Assembly: GCA_963693315.1 (NCBI GenBank)
Contig: OY856187.1
Location: forward strand, 43,986,825-44,050,824
DNA: 64,000 nt
Reading direction: 5' to 3'
From: Diogma glabrata
Lineage: Eukaryota > Arthropoda > Insecta > Diptera > Cylindrotomidae
Part shown: positions 34,601-47,200 of the stretch, piece after piece
Layout of the letters: each line of letters opens with the position of its first letter
Position numbering within the stretch: position 1 is the first letter of the stretch
The notes under the pieces: model-generated
Told to the model about the DNA's origin: nothing
Seen by the model: only the letters and a program-made list of their open reading frames with translations
The model's database searches: none
Made by a program: the position numbers and the translations under genes

Positions 34601-37600
34601 AAGAATTTATTAAAATTTAAAATCAGATGTCTTAATGTATTTGAATTCACTATTTAAAGTTTCAAAATTCTAACAGAGGTTCTGTGTAAAATGTAAATTA
34701 GAATAATTTTCAAGTTTCACCATCATAAAAATAACAGAAAAGCACATACTATTGATTTTTCTGAGTATAAAATTCATATGCGTGTACATCTGGCTCATGT
34801 TTTTTATTATCCGATAAAATTGAGTGTGAAATGTTTGTTTTGTTCAACTCATGTGATTTCGCCAATAGGAGTTTGATTTTAAAAAAATGTAACCACTGGA
34901 GTTTATCGAAGAGCTTTTGTATGTTTGCCTTTACATTATTAACGTTTGCATATACTTAGGTCAAATTGATTTAAAGGAAAACTATAATATTCATCAAAAC
35001 TTACATGGTTGTCGAATGTTCAGTATAATTAGTGAACAGTCATATGCCTTGTTCAAATTAAGGTTATTTTAAGACCTTAAGTCCTTAACTTACATTGAAT
35101 GCATCCATGTGTCGGCAAAGTAGAGCGAAAGACATTAAATTTCGAATGACATTAAAAAAAGACCATAAGACCTTAATTGTCATTTTAATGTTTTTACTTC
35201 TATAGCAAATTCATATTTTTTATAGTTTAAATTTATTTTTGGAGTTTTATTATATTGATAGACATTCTTCATCAAAAAATTCATTTCATTAGAAAAATTG
35301 CAGTTGGCTGGAAGAAAATATTTTGTATTTTTTTAATAATTTGGTTTAATATTTTAGCCATTTTTCTTTTTATTTGCCCATTAGAGTTAAACAATTTGAA
35401 CAATTAATTAAAGTTAAACCAAATTTGTATATTTTTCTAACAATCATTTAGTTTTATTATCTTATGAAGGAACACCATGGATCTTATGAAGGAAAATGAA
35501 ATGTCAAAATGATATTAATTAGAACGGTGGTATTCAAAGACAATAGCAATAAGCTTAAAAGACTACTTTATCGATAAATTTAAATACCGTAAATTGTCCG
35601 AAGCCATAGTATTGAGCAAATATCTACTACGTCTTATTATACAAAGAATTTCTTTTGAATTAGAGATTATAATATTGTTTTTAAACAATTTGCCTTTCTT
35701 AATGAACTTTATTTTATTAATGTCGCAATAACAATAGTATGTTGTTATATATTGCCTTAACTTTAATTAGCTCTAAACAAAATGAATATTTAGGAATCAA
35801 GACTTTTAAACTAGGTTTAACATAGTTACTAATCAACTAACCAGGTTGTTCATTACATCCGTGTCCAATTGTATTTATTGTCGACTTCACGATCGTCTAC
35901 TTCCTGGGGAATTAACGAACATTTTTTTAATGATTTCAGTCTGTAAACTGGCTCGTAGAATATGCCTAAAGAGCCAACCTAGTAGAATGATCGCACAATA
36001 TTGATGTCTGTCTCTTCGAATTCCTAAATAGCATGTGGCATTGTAGTAAGTCAATGTTTCACGAAATGAAATTATTAAATAGAATTTTGAGCGTACAAGT
36101 AGTTATTTGAACTGTTTCACACAATCCACTTTAAGAAGCGATTCTTTCCGGGTTACACTATAATTTCTTTCCGATTTGGACAGGTGTCCTCCAAACGTGG
36201 AAATGCGCACATATTTTTTTATTAATTGCCTCCACTTTTCAACCGCATCATGGAGATGTAATCGCGCATTAATAGAAAAAATCTTTTGCGATAGCAGAGA
36301 TGACATCGCCTATCATTCGTGCCATGGTCGTTGCATACAAAACAACATTACACTGAAAAACATGTTCTATTTCCAATCGAGTGGTGGTCCCAACCCCGCC
36401 GTGAAGGTAGATGTGACGATTTGTTTTTGAAAAAAAGGTTTTCAAATTTTTGTAAATTTGAGTTTCAGTTGCAAAACTTTCTTTTGATTGTTTTTTTTTT
36501 TGTCAATTTCATAAAATTTGTTTTGGTGGTTTTGAAATTTTCGTCTTTTCCCTCAGGTTGTTTGTCTTTTGTTTTTTTTTTTGTGACCATCATTTGAGAA
36601 CTTCATTTGTTTTTGAAAAGTTTTATTCTAATTTTAGATTTTTTTTGTTGTGTGAATTTTATTCTGTGGGCGGAAAGCAAAATTTTGATAAGTTCTTTAT
36701 GCACAGACGTTAGTGTATTTTTTTTCAATTTGTTGTTCTGGAGGTGGAAGGCAGAATGCGTAAGTCCTTGAAGCATAAACATCATCTTTCATCAATAATT
36801 AATTAATATAATGAATAATTTATATTTAGTGTGCTAAACATGTCGAACTAATTAATAAAAAAGAGTGGTACTTAGATGAAATCGAAACCATCATCCTTGA
36901 AACATATTCTTCTACCTCAGTATTCTCGAGACACCACATTGTCACACTGACAGACGCCGAGTGAATGTTTTTGTGGAACCTATGTGTTCTCAAGCATTTA
37001 TGCATTTATGTGTTGTTGTGATGCATAATGTAGTCCATACTTTAAAAAAAAGTAACACTTTCATTAAAAGAAAACACTTGATTCAACTATTACAACTTTA
37101 CCATATCCTATAATTTGAAAGTAAGGACTTAAGTTAAAATTTGCCAAATATTATTAGAGCTCATTGCAATATGCAATTTTTTTCTTTGTCGATTAATACT
37201 AAATTGTACTAATAATCATTATAACACAACATAATACGATTTACAATTCATTTTTCAATATTAAATCAAGGTGTCTGGCAGATTATAATTCTGGCTTAAT
37301 CCCTTAGTACCTCACACCAAAGATTCCACAATTTAAATAATTTATTAAACATAGTCCACCTAAAATATTATTTTCCTTTTAAAAACGTAAAAAAAATTAT
37401 CTTAATTTTTGTTGGTTTTTTGTTATTAACTTCTAATTTGTTTATATAACAATTTAAATTATTTTTATGAAAATATTAAATTTAAATATTTAAGGTCATA
37501 GTATAAGTCATAGGGAAAAAATATGGAGGGACTGAAATCTCAAGCTCCGAGATCTCAAGACTTCGGTTTTGGTTAAGGATTTTGATGTAGTTTTGGGCAT

Positions 37601-37829
37601 AAAACTTTTATGAGGACATTGTTTTTAGTTTTGGGCAGCTATGTATATCAAACATAGCTCTTTGTCAAAGTGCATGTATTTTTTTATCTCTGTTTAGAAA
37701 TTTATGACAAAACTAACATAAAACATCAATACGTTACCGGAAAATCATAACATATCATAAATTAACATAATTTAGTGAATAGATGATACAATCGGCAAAC
37801 TACTCTAAAACCTCTCCATTTAGCGTTTC

Positions 37830-38125
37830 GAGAAAATATTACAAAATCACAAATTCATATTTCTTTCAAAATTCCAAAAATATTGTAAACATTGTAAACA
37901 AACTTTTTTCAAAATTCTAAAAATATTCCAAAAATTATAACAAAATCAAAGATTAAACTTTTTTAAAAACTTCTGAAAATATCGCAAAAATTATAACAAA
38001 ATCAAAAATTGAAACTTTTTTCAAATTCCAAATATTCCAAAAATTAGAATAGAATCAAATATTTAAAGTTTTTCTATACCCTAATAATATTCCAAAAACT
38101 CTTAAAAATTCAAACTTTTTCCAAA
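37830..38125 (+). repeat. ~60-bp degenerate tandem repeat (family D), array 1
   Basis: Repeated units built on 'ttcaaaattccaaaaatatt' and 'ataacaaaatcaaa', about five copies with variable spacing. The same unit recurs at 41905-42150. Confidence 0.7.
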
Positions 38126-39779
38126 ATTTGTTATGTAGACTGGAGTATGATAACGTAGAGCAGTAAAGTTTCAGATTTATATAATGTCTGTCTTTTCATA
38201 AATCACAATTTTGCTTACCACGCATAGTTCATAATAGTTTCTCGTTCATTCACAATCTATAGTCCTATTTTCATATAGCTTCCGTTACACAAATTTGTTT
38301 TTAGCATAAAACAATTTACAATAATATTTCCCTTACAATATCCTATTATTGGTTCACACTTCGTTTTCACCAGCGTTGCTTCACCATACTGCATGGATTT
38401 GAATTCTCCGAACACTAACCGTAATTGCTCTAAATGTTTTCAAATCTCCAATAGCTGTGCATATTTGTCCAATCGTCTCAATAGCTAAAAATTATTATCC
38501 TACAATCAGTTTTGTAATTGTCTTCGAAACGTATTATATTTCTTATATGGGTATTTTTATCAATTTCTCTTTCCGTTATAGATCTAAATTTTACTGTAAT
38601 ACTGTTGTAAGCTATTATTTCGTAATACATAAACATCATAAAATCGGTTAAACTTACGTTTAATCCATTCTAATATTTCTTCCAAATGCGTTGGAAATAA
38701 CTTATTTCGTGAAATTATCTTGCAATTTTGTGTATTACACAGTAACAATCAGTATTTTGTTTGAACGGAAAATGTACTAACATTCTATAAATTTTCCTTC
38801 AAAAAAAACTTTGTAGCCGAATTTTCGATATTAAATTCCTATATAAGAGATGGATATATGGTCTGTTGTCTCTCTTATGTCTTTGAATCTTTCTCATGAA
38901 TGAAAAAATGAAAAGCTGAATTTTGCATTCATGTTCCTTTTCTTAAATTTAAGTTGTGATTAAGTAGTAAAATTTTAATTAAATTAATGGTTTTAACATA
39001 GTTCAATTAGTGCCATTTTCTTTTATTAGTTCCAATTTCGCATAGTGTTCAATTTAGAAAAAAGTTTATATGTTTTGTGGCGTGCTTCAAACAAAAACCA
39101 AAAAAAGTTTCGTTTGCATTAATTAAAATGACCTTGTCGGTCAATCTCTCTTAGTCTGATACTTCATTTCCGATTGGATTCATTTTTGGTATTTTTGTTT
39201 TGACGTCGACAGTGAGTTTTGTTTTGTCGCGCATGTTACCAATAAATAAATTATTATAATTAAATCTAGTCAAAAAAAATTCTGTGATAAAGTTATTTAA
39301 GCTACAGTATTGTTCGATAGTTTCGTTTTTTGTGTATGATATCAATAAAATTAAATCTAGTCTAGAATTCTGTGATAAAAAAAAATATATATAAAATATA
39401 ATGCTGTGTAGTGATTGTTCTCAAGAGAAAAATTTATAATCATTAGAAGCCGAGAATTTATGTGTAGACGGAAAATTTATTTACACAAAAAGACAAGGTA
39501 TTGATTTTTATGTATAATTAAAATGATGAAGTAAATAATCGTAGGTTAATAATAGTTTAAATCAAATAAAGAATATTCTATATTAGAACTTTATAAAATG
39601 GCGACATATAGCGTCTTATTTGATTCAATATTTTTGTCATGTTAAACTAATTTACCGACTAAATCATTGGACATAGACGGAATAAAGTTGATAAAAATAA
39701 ACTAATGAAAGCGACTTGAGTTTTGATTAACACTTTATTTTCACGCAGTGAGAACAATACTTTTCCCATTTAATTGGGA
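38126..39779. other. AT-rich non-coding stretch
   Basis: No gene seen. Short frames at 38457-38651 (plus) and 39151-39345 (minus) have no domain. Confidence 0.5.
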
Positions 39780-39799
39780 AAATTTATCTGATGTGTGGA

Positions 39800-40720
39800 A
39801 TTATTTGCCAATATTGTGGTGCAACATTTACGACCTATTTATGCGATTTGACCAGCTATCGCCTTGGTTATTGCAGCACAACTTTCATCCAATATCTATA
39901 CAATAGCTCTACAGTTTGTATCAGCAATCGCCTTAGGTATTGCGGCGCTACATTACTTCAGTATTTCCACGCAACATTTATAATAAATTTTTGCTATTAC
40001 TACCGAATTTCAACGCAACATTTATATTGGTTTTTGTGCTATTACAACCGAATTTCAACGCAACGTTTATATACAATTTTTTTTGCTATTACTACCGAAT
40101 TTCAACGCAACATTTATATAACATTTTTGTTATTACAACAGTATTGCGATGCAACATTTATATACAATTTTTTTGCTATTACCACCGTATTGTAACGCAA
40201 CATTTATATACAATTTTTGCTATTACCACCGTATTTCAACGCAACATTTATATAATAAAATTTTGCTATTACTACCGAATTTCAACGCATCATTTGTATA
40301 AAATTTTTGCTATTGCTACCGACACAACAGTTATATACCATTTTTGTGCTATTACAACCGAATTTCAACTTAACATTTTTATAAATTTTTGGCTGATACT
40401 ACCGAATGTCAACGCACCATTTGTATAAAATTTTTGCTATTGCTACCGAATTTCAACACAACAGTTATATACAATTTTTTTGCTATTACCACCGTATTTC
40501 AACGCAACATTTTTATAAATTTTGGCTGATACTACCGAATTTCAACGCACCATTGGTATAAAATTTTTGCTATTGCTACCGAATTTCAACACAACAGTTA
40601 TATACAATTTTTGTGCTATTGCAACCGAATTTCAACGCAACATTTTTATAAATTTTTGGCTGTACTACCGAATTTCAACGCAACAATTTAGGATTATTTA
40701 TGCAATTTTGGCAATGACAC
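39800..40720 (+). repeat. ~45-bp minisatellite
   Basis: Around 16 degenerate units of the form gctattactaccgaatttc then aacgcaacatttatata plus a T run, spaced 40-50 bp. More diverged units (with 'tattgtggtgcaacattta') lead in from 39800. Because the unit lacks stops in two frames, long open frames (39791-40195, 39940-40428) arise. They are artefacts. Confidence 0.85.
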
Positions 40721-41015
40721 CTTACCTGTGGGATTATTCACTGCTGATGGAGGGCTAAACGCCAGGACTACGAGGCCTGCTGGACATAATCATGGGGTAA
40801 GTGAACCTTAACTTTTTATAACGTACACGTAACGTTTATAACGTTTTATAACGTAACGTGAATGAATGGGGGTGTGCCTGCCGATGCGCGTGTGCGAAAT
40901 CAGGTGGTGAAGAGACACCATCAAACAAGTACTACACGAAGAAGTCAGTTTGATTTTTGATGAATTACCTTTATGGATGTGTTTATATATTAAAGCTAAA
41001 CTACCCCTTACAACA

Positions 41016-41581
41016 ATGACGATATTAAAGTGTATATCTTCATTTATTATCTCAATTATCTCATTTTGTTTAACGTTTTATTCAATGGGGAAGTAATGGT
41101 GGTTCTATCCAAACCATACTCGAATATAACCGTCGTGCAAAGTCTATTAAATAATTTAATGAGTAATAAGTTTTTTTTATTGCAAAATATTATATACGAA
41201 TTATCGACTGATATGGTTTTGATTGTATTATTTATATTACAACCTACGTTAATGGAAACCGAGTTTTTGAAAATTATCTGGAAAGCAGTTTCTTTAGAAA
41301 ATGTAGACCGATGTTCTTATATGGGTGGAGTTGTAGTGGTTTTAATCGACAACGGGCGTCGCATATCATCATTTACAATTTGGTTCATCGATACAGATAA
41401 TAATAACATCATTTATTGGATATTTATGTTAGTTCATAATTCTGCATGGATTCTGATCTACGGTGGTAGTATATTTATGGATTTAGCTGAAATTCTTGGA
41501 GTGAAACAAGTTGTTTTCGAGTTTAATAAGGCTTCAGGCACCGATGTCATACCAATCGCCCGAACTGCGACGACTTTGTAG
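41016..41581 (+). pseudogene. Nurim-like gene fragment
   Basis: Nurim is a multi-pass inner nuclear membrane protein. A first ATG at 41016 opens a hydrophobic, membrane-segment-like stretch (MTILKCISSFIISIISFCLTFYS) that shifts frame near 41090. The next frame (ATG 41096) stays open to a stop after 41581. In it, LIVLFILQPTLM corresponds to the nurim block that normally reads ..QHS.M, and FMLVHNSAWILIYGG then SIFMDLAEILGVKQV matches the conserved HxxxW...D..E..G.KQV block. The C-terminal half of nurim, including its later His-Pro region, is absent: sequence ends shortly after KQV and runs into repeat C. The frameshift, the loss of the His of QHS, and truncation suggest a captured or duplicated fragment, not the working gene. 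An unseen second exon is possible. Confidence 0.5.
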
Positions 41582-41654
41582 TACCATACGACATCCATCA
41601 TTTATTGGATTATCATTAATTTCAATGGGCTAAGAATGGTAGGACATGGCATCG

Positions 41655-41900
41655 CGACATGAGTGTGTATGTGGACCTGGTTGTTTGAATGCAAGCGTGG
41701 GTGTGTGGGAGGATGGGAGCGTGCATGCAGCGTGAGAGTGTGGGCGTATGGGAGTCAATGTTGGACGCGCTGATCGCGGTTTTTACGCCAAAGGGGTCGC
41801 CAGAGTCTCATTTTTTCATTCGTATTGTTTCCACTTCTGTTTATTCACGTAATTTGCGTACATTTCTATATTTGTGCTGAAGCAGCAGGTATTAATCAAT
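41655..41900 (+). repeat. Dispersed repeat family C, copy 2 (TG-rich)
   Basis: Aligns with 8740-9035: TG/GGGAGTG-rich block, then 'gttggacg', 'ctgatcgcggtttttacg', 'ggggtcgccagagtct' and a closing 'gcagcaggt'. It starts shortly after the nurim-like fragment ends. Confidence 0.7.
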
Positions 41901-41904
41901 CAAA

Positions 41905-42150
41905 TCCACGATGACAAAATCAAAAATTGAAACTATTTTCAAAATTCTAAAAATATATATATAGAATTCACAAATTCACAAATTCACAAATGCAAAAATT
42001 CTATTTCTTTTCAAAATTCTAAAAATATTGCAAAAATTAAAACTTTTTCCAAAAGTCTAAAAATATTGCAAAAATTATAGCGAAATCAAAAATACAAACT
42101 TTTTTCAAAATTCCAAAAATATTTCAAAAACTATAACAAATTCAAAAATT
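41905..42150 (+). repeat. ~60-bp degenerate tandem repeat (family D), array 2
   Basis: Units with 'aaaattctaaaaatattgca' and 'aaattatagcgaaatcaaaa', matching the array at 37830-38125. A short 'acaaattc' triplication is present at 41968-41990. Confidence 0.7.
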
Positions 42151-42224
42151 TCCATGTCACCATAAATTGGTTAACAAAAATAAGTTAATATTGGTTAAAA
42201 TTGGTTAATATTGGTTAAAAAAAT

Positions 42225-42320
42225 AAGTAAAATCATTTTTTTGACATACTTGAGTCATATATTTTTGACAAACTTATAATGCAATAAAATTCCCAATAAT
42301 AATAATTTCATTTTCATATT
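42225..42320 (+). repeat. Family E repeat unit (single copy)
   Basis: 'aaatcatttttttgacatac' then 'tttttgacaaacttataatg' and 'aataataataatttcat'. The same unit is tandemly repeated at 45270-45790. Confidence 0.65.
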
Positions 42321-42326
42321 ATTAAA

Positions 42327-42836
42327 TTTTTCACTCCATACCAATTATTCCATGCTTATAAGTCCTATATTCGTCCCTGTATGGACTACTGTTGTCAAAT
42401 TTGGGTTGCTTATTCTGTTTTCTTGGCCCTTTTGGACTCTGTTCAAAAGCGGGCCTGACGAAATGTGGGTGATCGAGATTTGACATCAAAACTTGATTCC
42501 CTGCAACATCGTCGCACCGTTGCTGACCTCGTTGTTTTTTACAAATATCGTCATCACCAGTGCTTGGATGAAATCAGTGGCATCATGCCTCAAACTTACT
42601 CTTACCCCCGATCCATTCGGCAAACAGCTACCGAAACCAGTGAAACGATCGAGATCCCACGCTGTCATACTGGCAGATCACAGAAAGACTTCTTTGTCCG
42701 AACTGCATACAAATGGAATAGTTTGCCGGAATCCTTAGTCTCAGGTGGCTTCAACCTGCAGAGGTTTAAAAAAAGCGTTCATCAACATCTTAGACTGCCA
42801 GTTGTTGTGGGACCTAGGTCTGGACCTTGGTCTTAA
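42327..42836 (+). pseudogene. Non-LTR retrotransposon tail (LINE 2), reverse transcriptase C-terminus
   Basis: The frame reads AYKSYIRPCMDYCCQIW, then LLDSVQKRA, an in-frame TGA at 42456-42458 (probably from CGA, Arg), RNVGDRDLTSKLDSLQHRRTVADLVVFYK, and ends RTAYKWNSLPESLV..FNLQRFKKSVHQHL. This is the post-polymerase C-terminal region of Jockey/CR1-like LINE reverse transcriptases. The 5' end stops near 42327, next to a family E unit. One nonsense change and loss of the polymerase core make it dead. A short 3' UTR continues to about 42910. It is a different family from LINE 1. Confidence 0.75.
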
Positions 42837-42910
42837 AAGGTATTTATGTGTTGTTGTAATGTGTTGATATTCTAAACCCTATAACACAACACTTTTTATT
42901 AACCGTTATG

Positions 42911-43052
42911 TCAACAGCAGAACTGTTTTACGCAAGTCAACAGTAACATTCCCGGGTATACATATAAATATACATATATATATACACTAGACTAATCGTT
43001 AAAAACTAAATTTTCCGAGACGCCCCCTAGAAAAATTCTTTGTGGTCAAAAA
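42911..43052. other. AT-rich spacer
   Basis: Short tatata-rich stretch at 42961-42985. Nothing else seen. Confidence 0.5.
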
Positions 43053-44786
<1,734 letters not shown>

Positions 44787-44883
44787 CTTAGGATGAAGGC
44801 AATTCTTCACTCGAATGATTCCCTCCACTCGCTACGCTCGTTCCGGGAAACTTCATCCTTGTGAAGAATTGCCTTCATTCTAA
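44787..44883. repeat. 24-bp-arm hairpin with GC-rich loop
   Basis: The arm from 44787 ('cttaggatgaaggcaattct' then tcac) is mirrored up to 44883. The loop contains 'ccactcgctacgctcgttcc', strikingly GC-rich for this region and itself partly palindromic. Confidence 0.75.
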
Positions 44884-44999
44884 GCTCATACAACAATCTA
44901 CTATTATACCATAAGTATTTTTTTCATATATTTTCATATAATTATTATAATTACAAAAATTAACTCAAAATAAACTATTCTTTTCAATTATATAATCAT

Positions 45000-45260
45000 A
45001 TTTGCATGAGTTTTATTATACATACCCAGGTATGTATGCTGTTGACGTAAGGGTGCAACTTTGTAAATGAGATTTATCTTCTAAACGGATGATCCAATCC
45101 TAACCAAACTTGAGACTATTGCGTAAAACACTTTTGGCTAGGATATCATGAAATTTCAAGTCGATTTGGTTATCCAGTTCCGAGCTACAGCGTTTTAAAA
45201 ACGCAAAACATACCCAGGTATGTTGCCGTTGACATAAAGGTTAAAAAAAAAATGCAAATA
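45000..45260 (+). repeat. Repeat pair around CATACCCAGGTATG
   Basis: The palindromic word 'catacccaggtatg' occurs at about 45020 and 45208, each followed by a 'gctgttgacgtaag' variant (gccgttgacataaag in the second), flanking ~180 bp. This may be a small element or a partial tandem duplication. Confidence 0.6.
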
Positions 45261-45269
45261 ACTAATATT

Positions 45270-45790
45270 ATTATTTTCTAAAAAAATAAATGAAAATCAT
45301 TCTTTTGACACACTTGACATTATTTTTTGACAAACTTATAATTCCATAATTCTCTATAATAATAATAAAATTTGATGTCATCCAAATAATTAATTTTATT
45401 TTTCCCAGAAAATTAGGTAAAAAATTAATAAACCAAAGTAAAATCTTTCTTTTGACACACTTGACAACATTTTTTTGACAAACTTATAATGTCATAACTC
45501 TCCATAATAATAAAATAAAAACCGAAGTATTAATTTTATGCCATACAAATAATTAATTTAATTTTTTTCCAAAAAACTGGGTAAAATAATAAATAAAAAT
45601 ATTTCTTTTGACACACTTGACAACATTTTTTTGACAAACTTATAATGCATTACTCTAGCTTTTGTTCTCACATACCAATCCAAACCATCAAGATTTCTTC
45701 AAATGTTTCTATTCGTAATCGATTAAAATGAACGTTTTGACACACTTGACGATTTTTTGACACACTTCCGGTACAGTTATCGAACACATC
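45270..45790 (+). repeat. Family E tandem repeat, ~150-bp period
   Basis: 'cttttgacacacttgac' recurs near 45302, 45449, 45607 and 45738, mostly followed by 'tttttttgacaaacttataat'. At least three near-complete units and one partial. A related single unit lies at 42225-42320. Confidence 0.8.
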
Positions 45791-46099
45791 GTCCTTCATG
45801 CTCTTCCCATTGAGTAAACCTATTTTAAAATTTAAAAATTTGAAATCCGTTCAGCGGTTTTCTAGATTTCGTCGGTTGTGACGGCCGGCAGACAGATATA
45901 CATTTTTTTTGCTTTTTTAGAATCAGTAGGTCCTAAAACGTTGAGAAATGCGAAAAAGGGAAGAATTTCACTTTTGGCTCATGAATGCAATACTTAGGTT
46001 TTTTCAAAACCGAAATAATTTTTCAAAACCGAAGTAATTGTTAAATTATATGCGTAACTTTATTGTATCATATTTTCAATAGACAAAACTAAAACGATT
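45791..46099. other. Spacer with a repeat-like GC patch
   Basis: 45845-45900 has 'tccgttcagcggttttctag' and 'gtgacggccggcagacagat', a phrase type common in dispersed invertebrate repeats. No gene. Confidence 0.4.
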
Positions 46100-46150
46100 A
46101 TAATCATGGATTACTCCTGAGGATGTCCTAAAAAGACGAAATATATAGAG
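46100..46150 (+). ncRNA. Solo Penelope-type terminal motif (hammerhead-like)
   Basis: TAATC-ATG-GATTA hairpin at 46110-46122, then CTCCTGAGGA, a GTC/GAC stem, and CGAAATATATAG. It parallels the end of the Penelope pair (hairpin, CCTGAAGA, stem, CGAAATATATAG). No Penelope frame is attached on the left, so it is a solo end or an old truncated relic. Confidence 0.4.
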
Positions 46151-46850
46151 TGATCATAAAAATAAAATTGAATCTTTTATTTTTTTTAAAAATTTATATT
46201 AACGTGCGTAAAAAACAAGTGTTAAACAAATATGTTATTCAACAAATTACGCCAAGAGCCTACACCAAGAGCCTACGGCAAAAAGTGTTAACTAGATAAA
46301 ACGATTATATTAATATATGAATCATAACTCACGTAACCCCTGATTCAAGTTGATTCAAATTGATAATAACTAATACAGATTGCTCATTATTCGAGCTTAT
46401 AAGTCAAGCAACATTTAATTCAGAGTTTACTTATTTCACTCCTAAAAACGGTATTACTTCGGTCTACATGAACTAAGTATTATATTTTCGAGCCAAAATT
46501 AAAATTCTTACCCCCACTTTTTTCTTTCAATTTTTTAAAAATTGAAATTCTTATCCCCACTTTTGTTTATTTTATTTTTCGAACTGGAGCCGTCCAAATA
46601 AAGCGTTAATTATTTTTCAACATCGTACGTAGAAACTAGTATAACTAAGAAAAACTAATAATTTTAAAAATATATTATGAATCTTAAAATTATTGTAGAA
46701 GTACTATACTTAAAAATGCATATGATTAATAAAAAAAATCAAAATTGCGGCTTCAAAATGGCGCCAATTCATCAAATTTGCATTTTTACCAACAAAAGGT
46801 AATTATTTTTACCATTATACGGTTTGAAAGCTATGTTTTAGGTTTCTAAA
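46151..46850. other. AT-rich non-coding stretch
   Basis: No gene. Short duplications occur ('aagagcctac' twice near 46255-46275; 'cttacccccacttttttctt' and 'cttatccccacttttgttta' near 46507-46570). Confidence 0.5.
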
Positions 46851-47200
46851 TAGTTGTAACATCGATTTTTCAAAAAATTTCAACAATTATTCAAAATGGC
46901 CGAAGCAAAATACAGCCTTTTTTATCAAATTCACAGTTATATTCCCAAATATAAACTTTTTTTAAAAAACTAAAATTAATTTCATAAAAAAACATAAATG
47001 AATGTGGTTTTGTTTTTAAAAGCCACAATTGAGTTATTTTTTCTTTTGTGTTTCGTTTTGTTTTTTATCTAGCTGATTTTATTTTTTTAAAAAAGTTTAT
47101 ATATGGTAATATAACTGTGAATTTGATAAAAAAGACAGTATTTTGCTTCGGCTATTTTGAATAATTTTTTTAATTCTTTGAGAAGTTGATGTTACAACTA
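46851..47200. mobile_element. Foldback element
   Basis: Outer word 'tagttgtaacatc' at 46851 pairs with 'gatgttacaacta' ending at 47200. 'attcaaaatggccgaagcaa' pairs with its inverse near 47140-47160 and 'tcacagttatattcc' near 47115. The loop is about 80 bp. Non-coding. Confidence 0.75.

Larger units (their letters stand above)
29922..37829. other. Long AT-rich region without recognisable genes
   Basis: About 8 kb of evenly AT-rich DNA, poorer in elements than the rest of the window, possibly host intergenic or intronic. Exceptions: a mini mariner-like hairpin at 30799-30887, a TATA candidate at 31611, somewhat less AT-rich patches at 35880-36070 and 36160-36420 that may be element relics, and a possible LINE-type string (HILLPQYSRDTTLSH, plus strand near 36905-36950). 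None of the short open frames is supportable. Confidence 0.45.

Noticed and set aside
35880..36420. Possible element coding relics on either strand
   Set aside because: Less AT-rich and locally coding-like, but no motif of any family could be pinned down.
39800..40720. CRISPR-like direct repeats
   Set aside because: Units are degenerate and contiguous without unique spacers, and the genome is eukaryotic.
39791..40758. Frames of 134, 162 and 78 codons rich in Tyr/Asn/Phe
   Set aside because: Fully explained by the ~45-bp minisatellite whose unit lacks stops in these frames.
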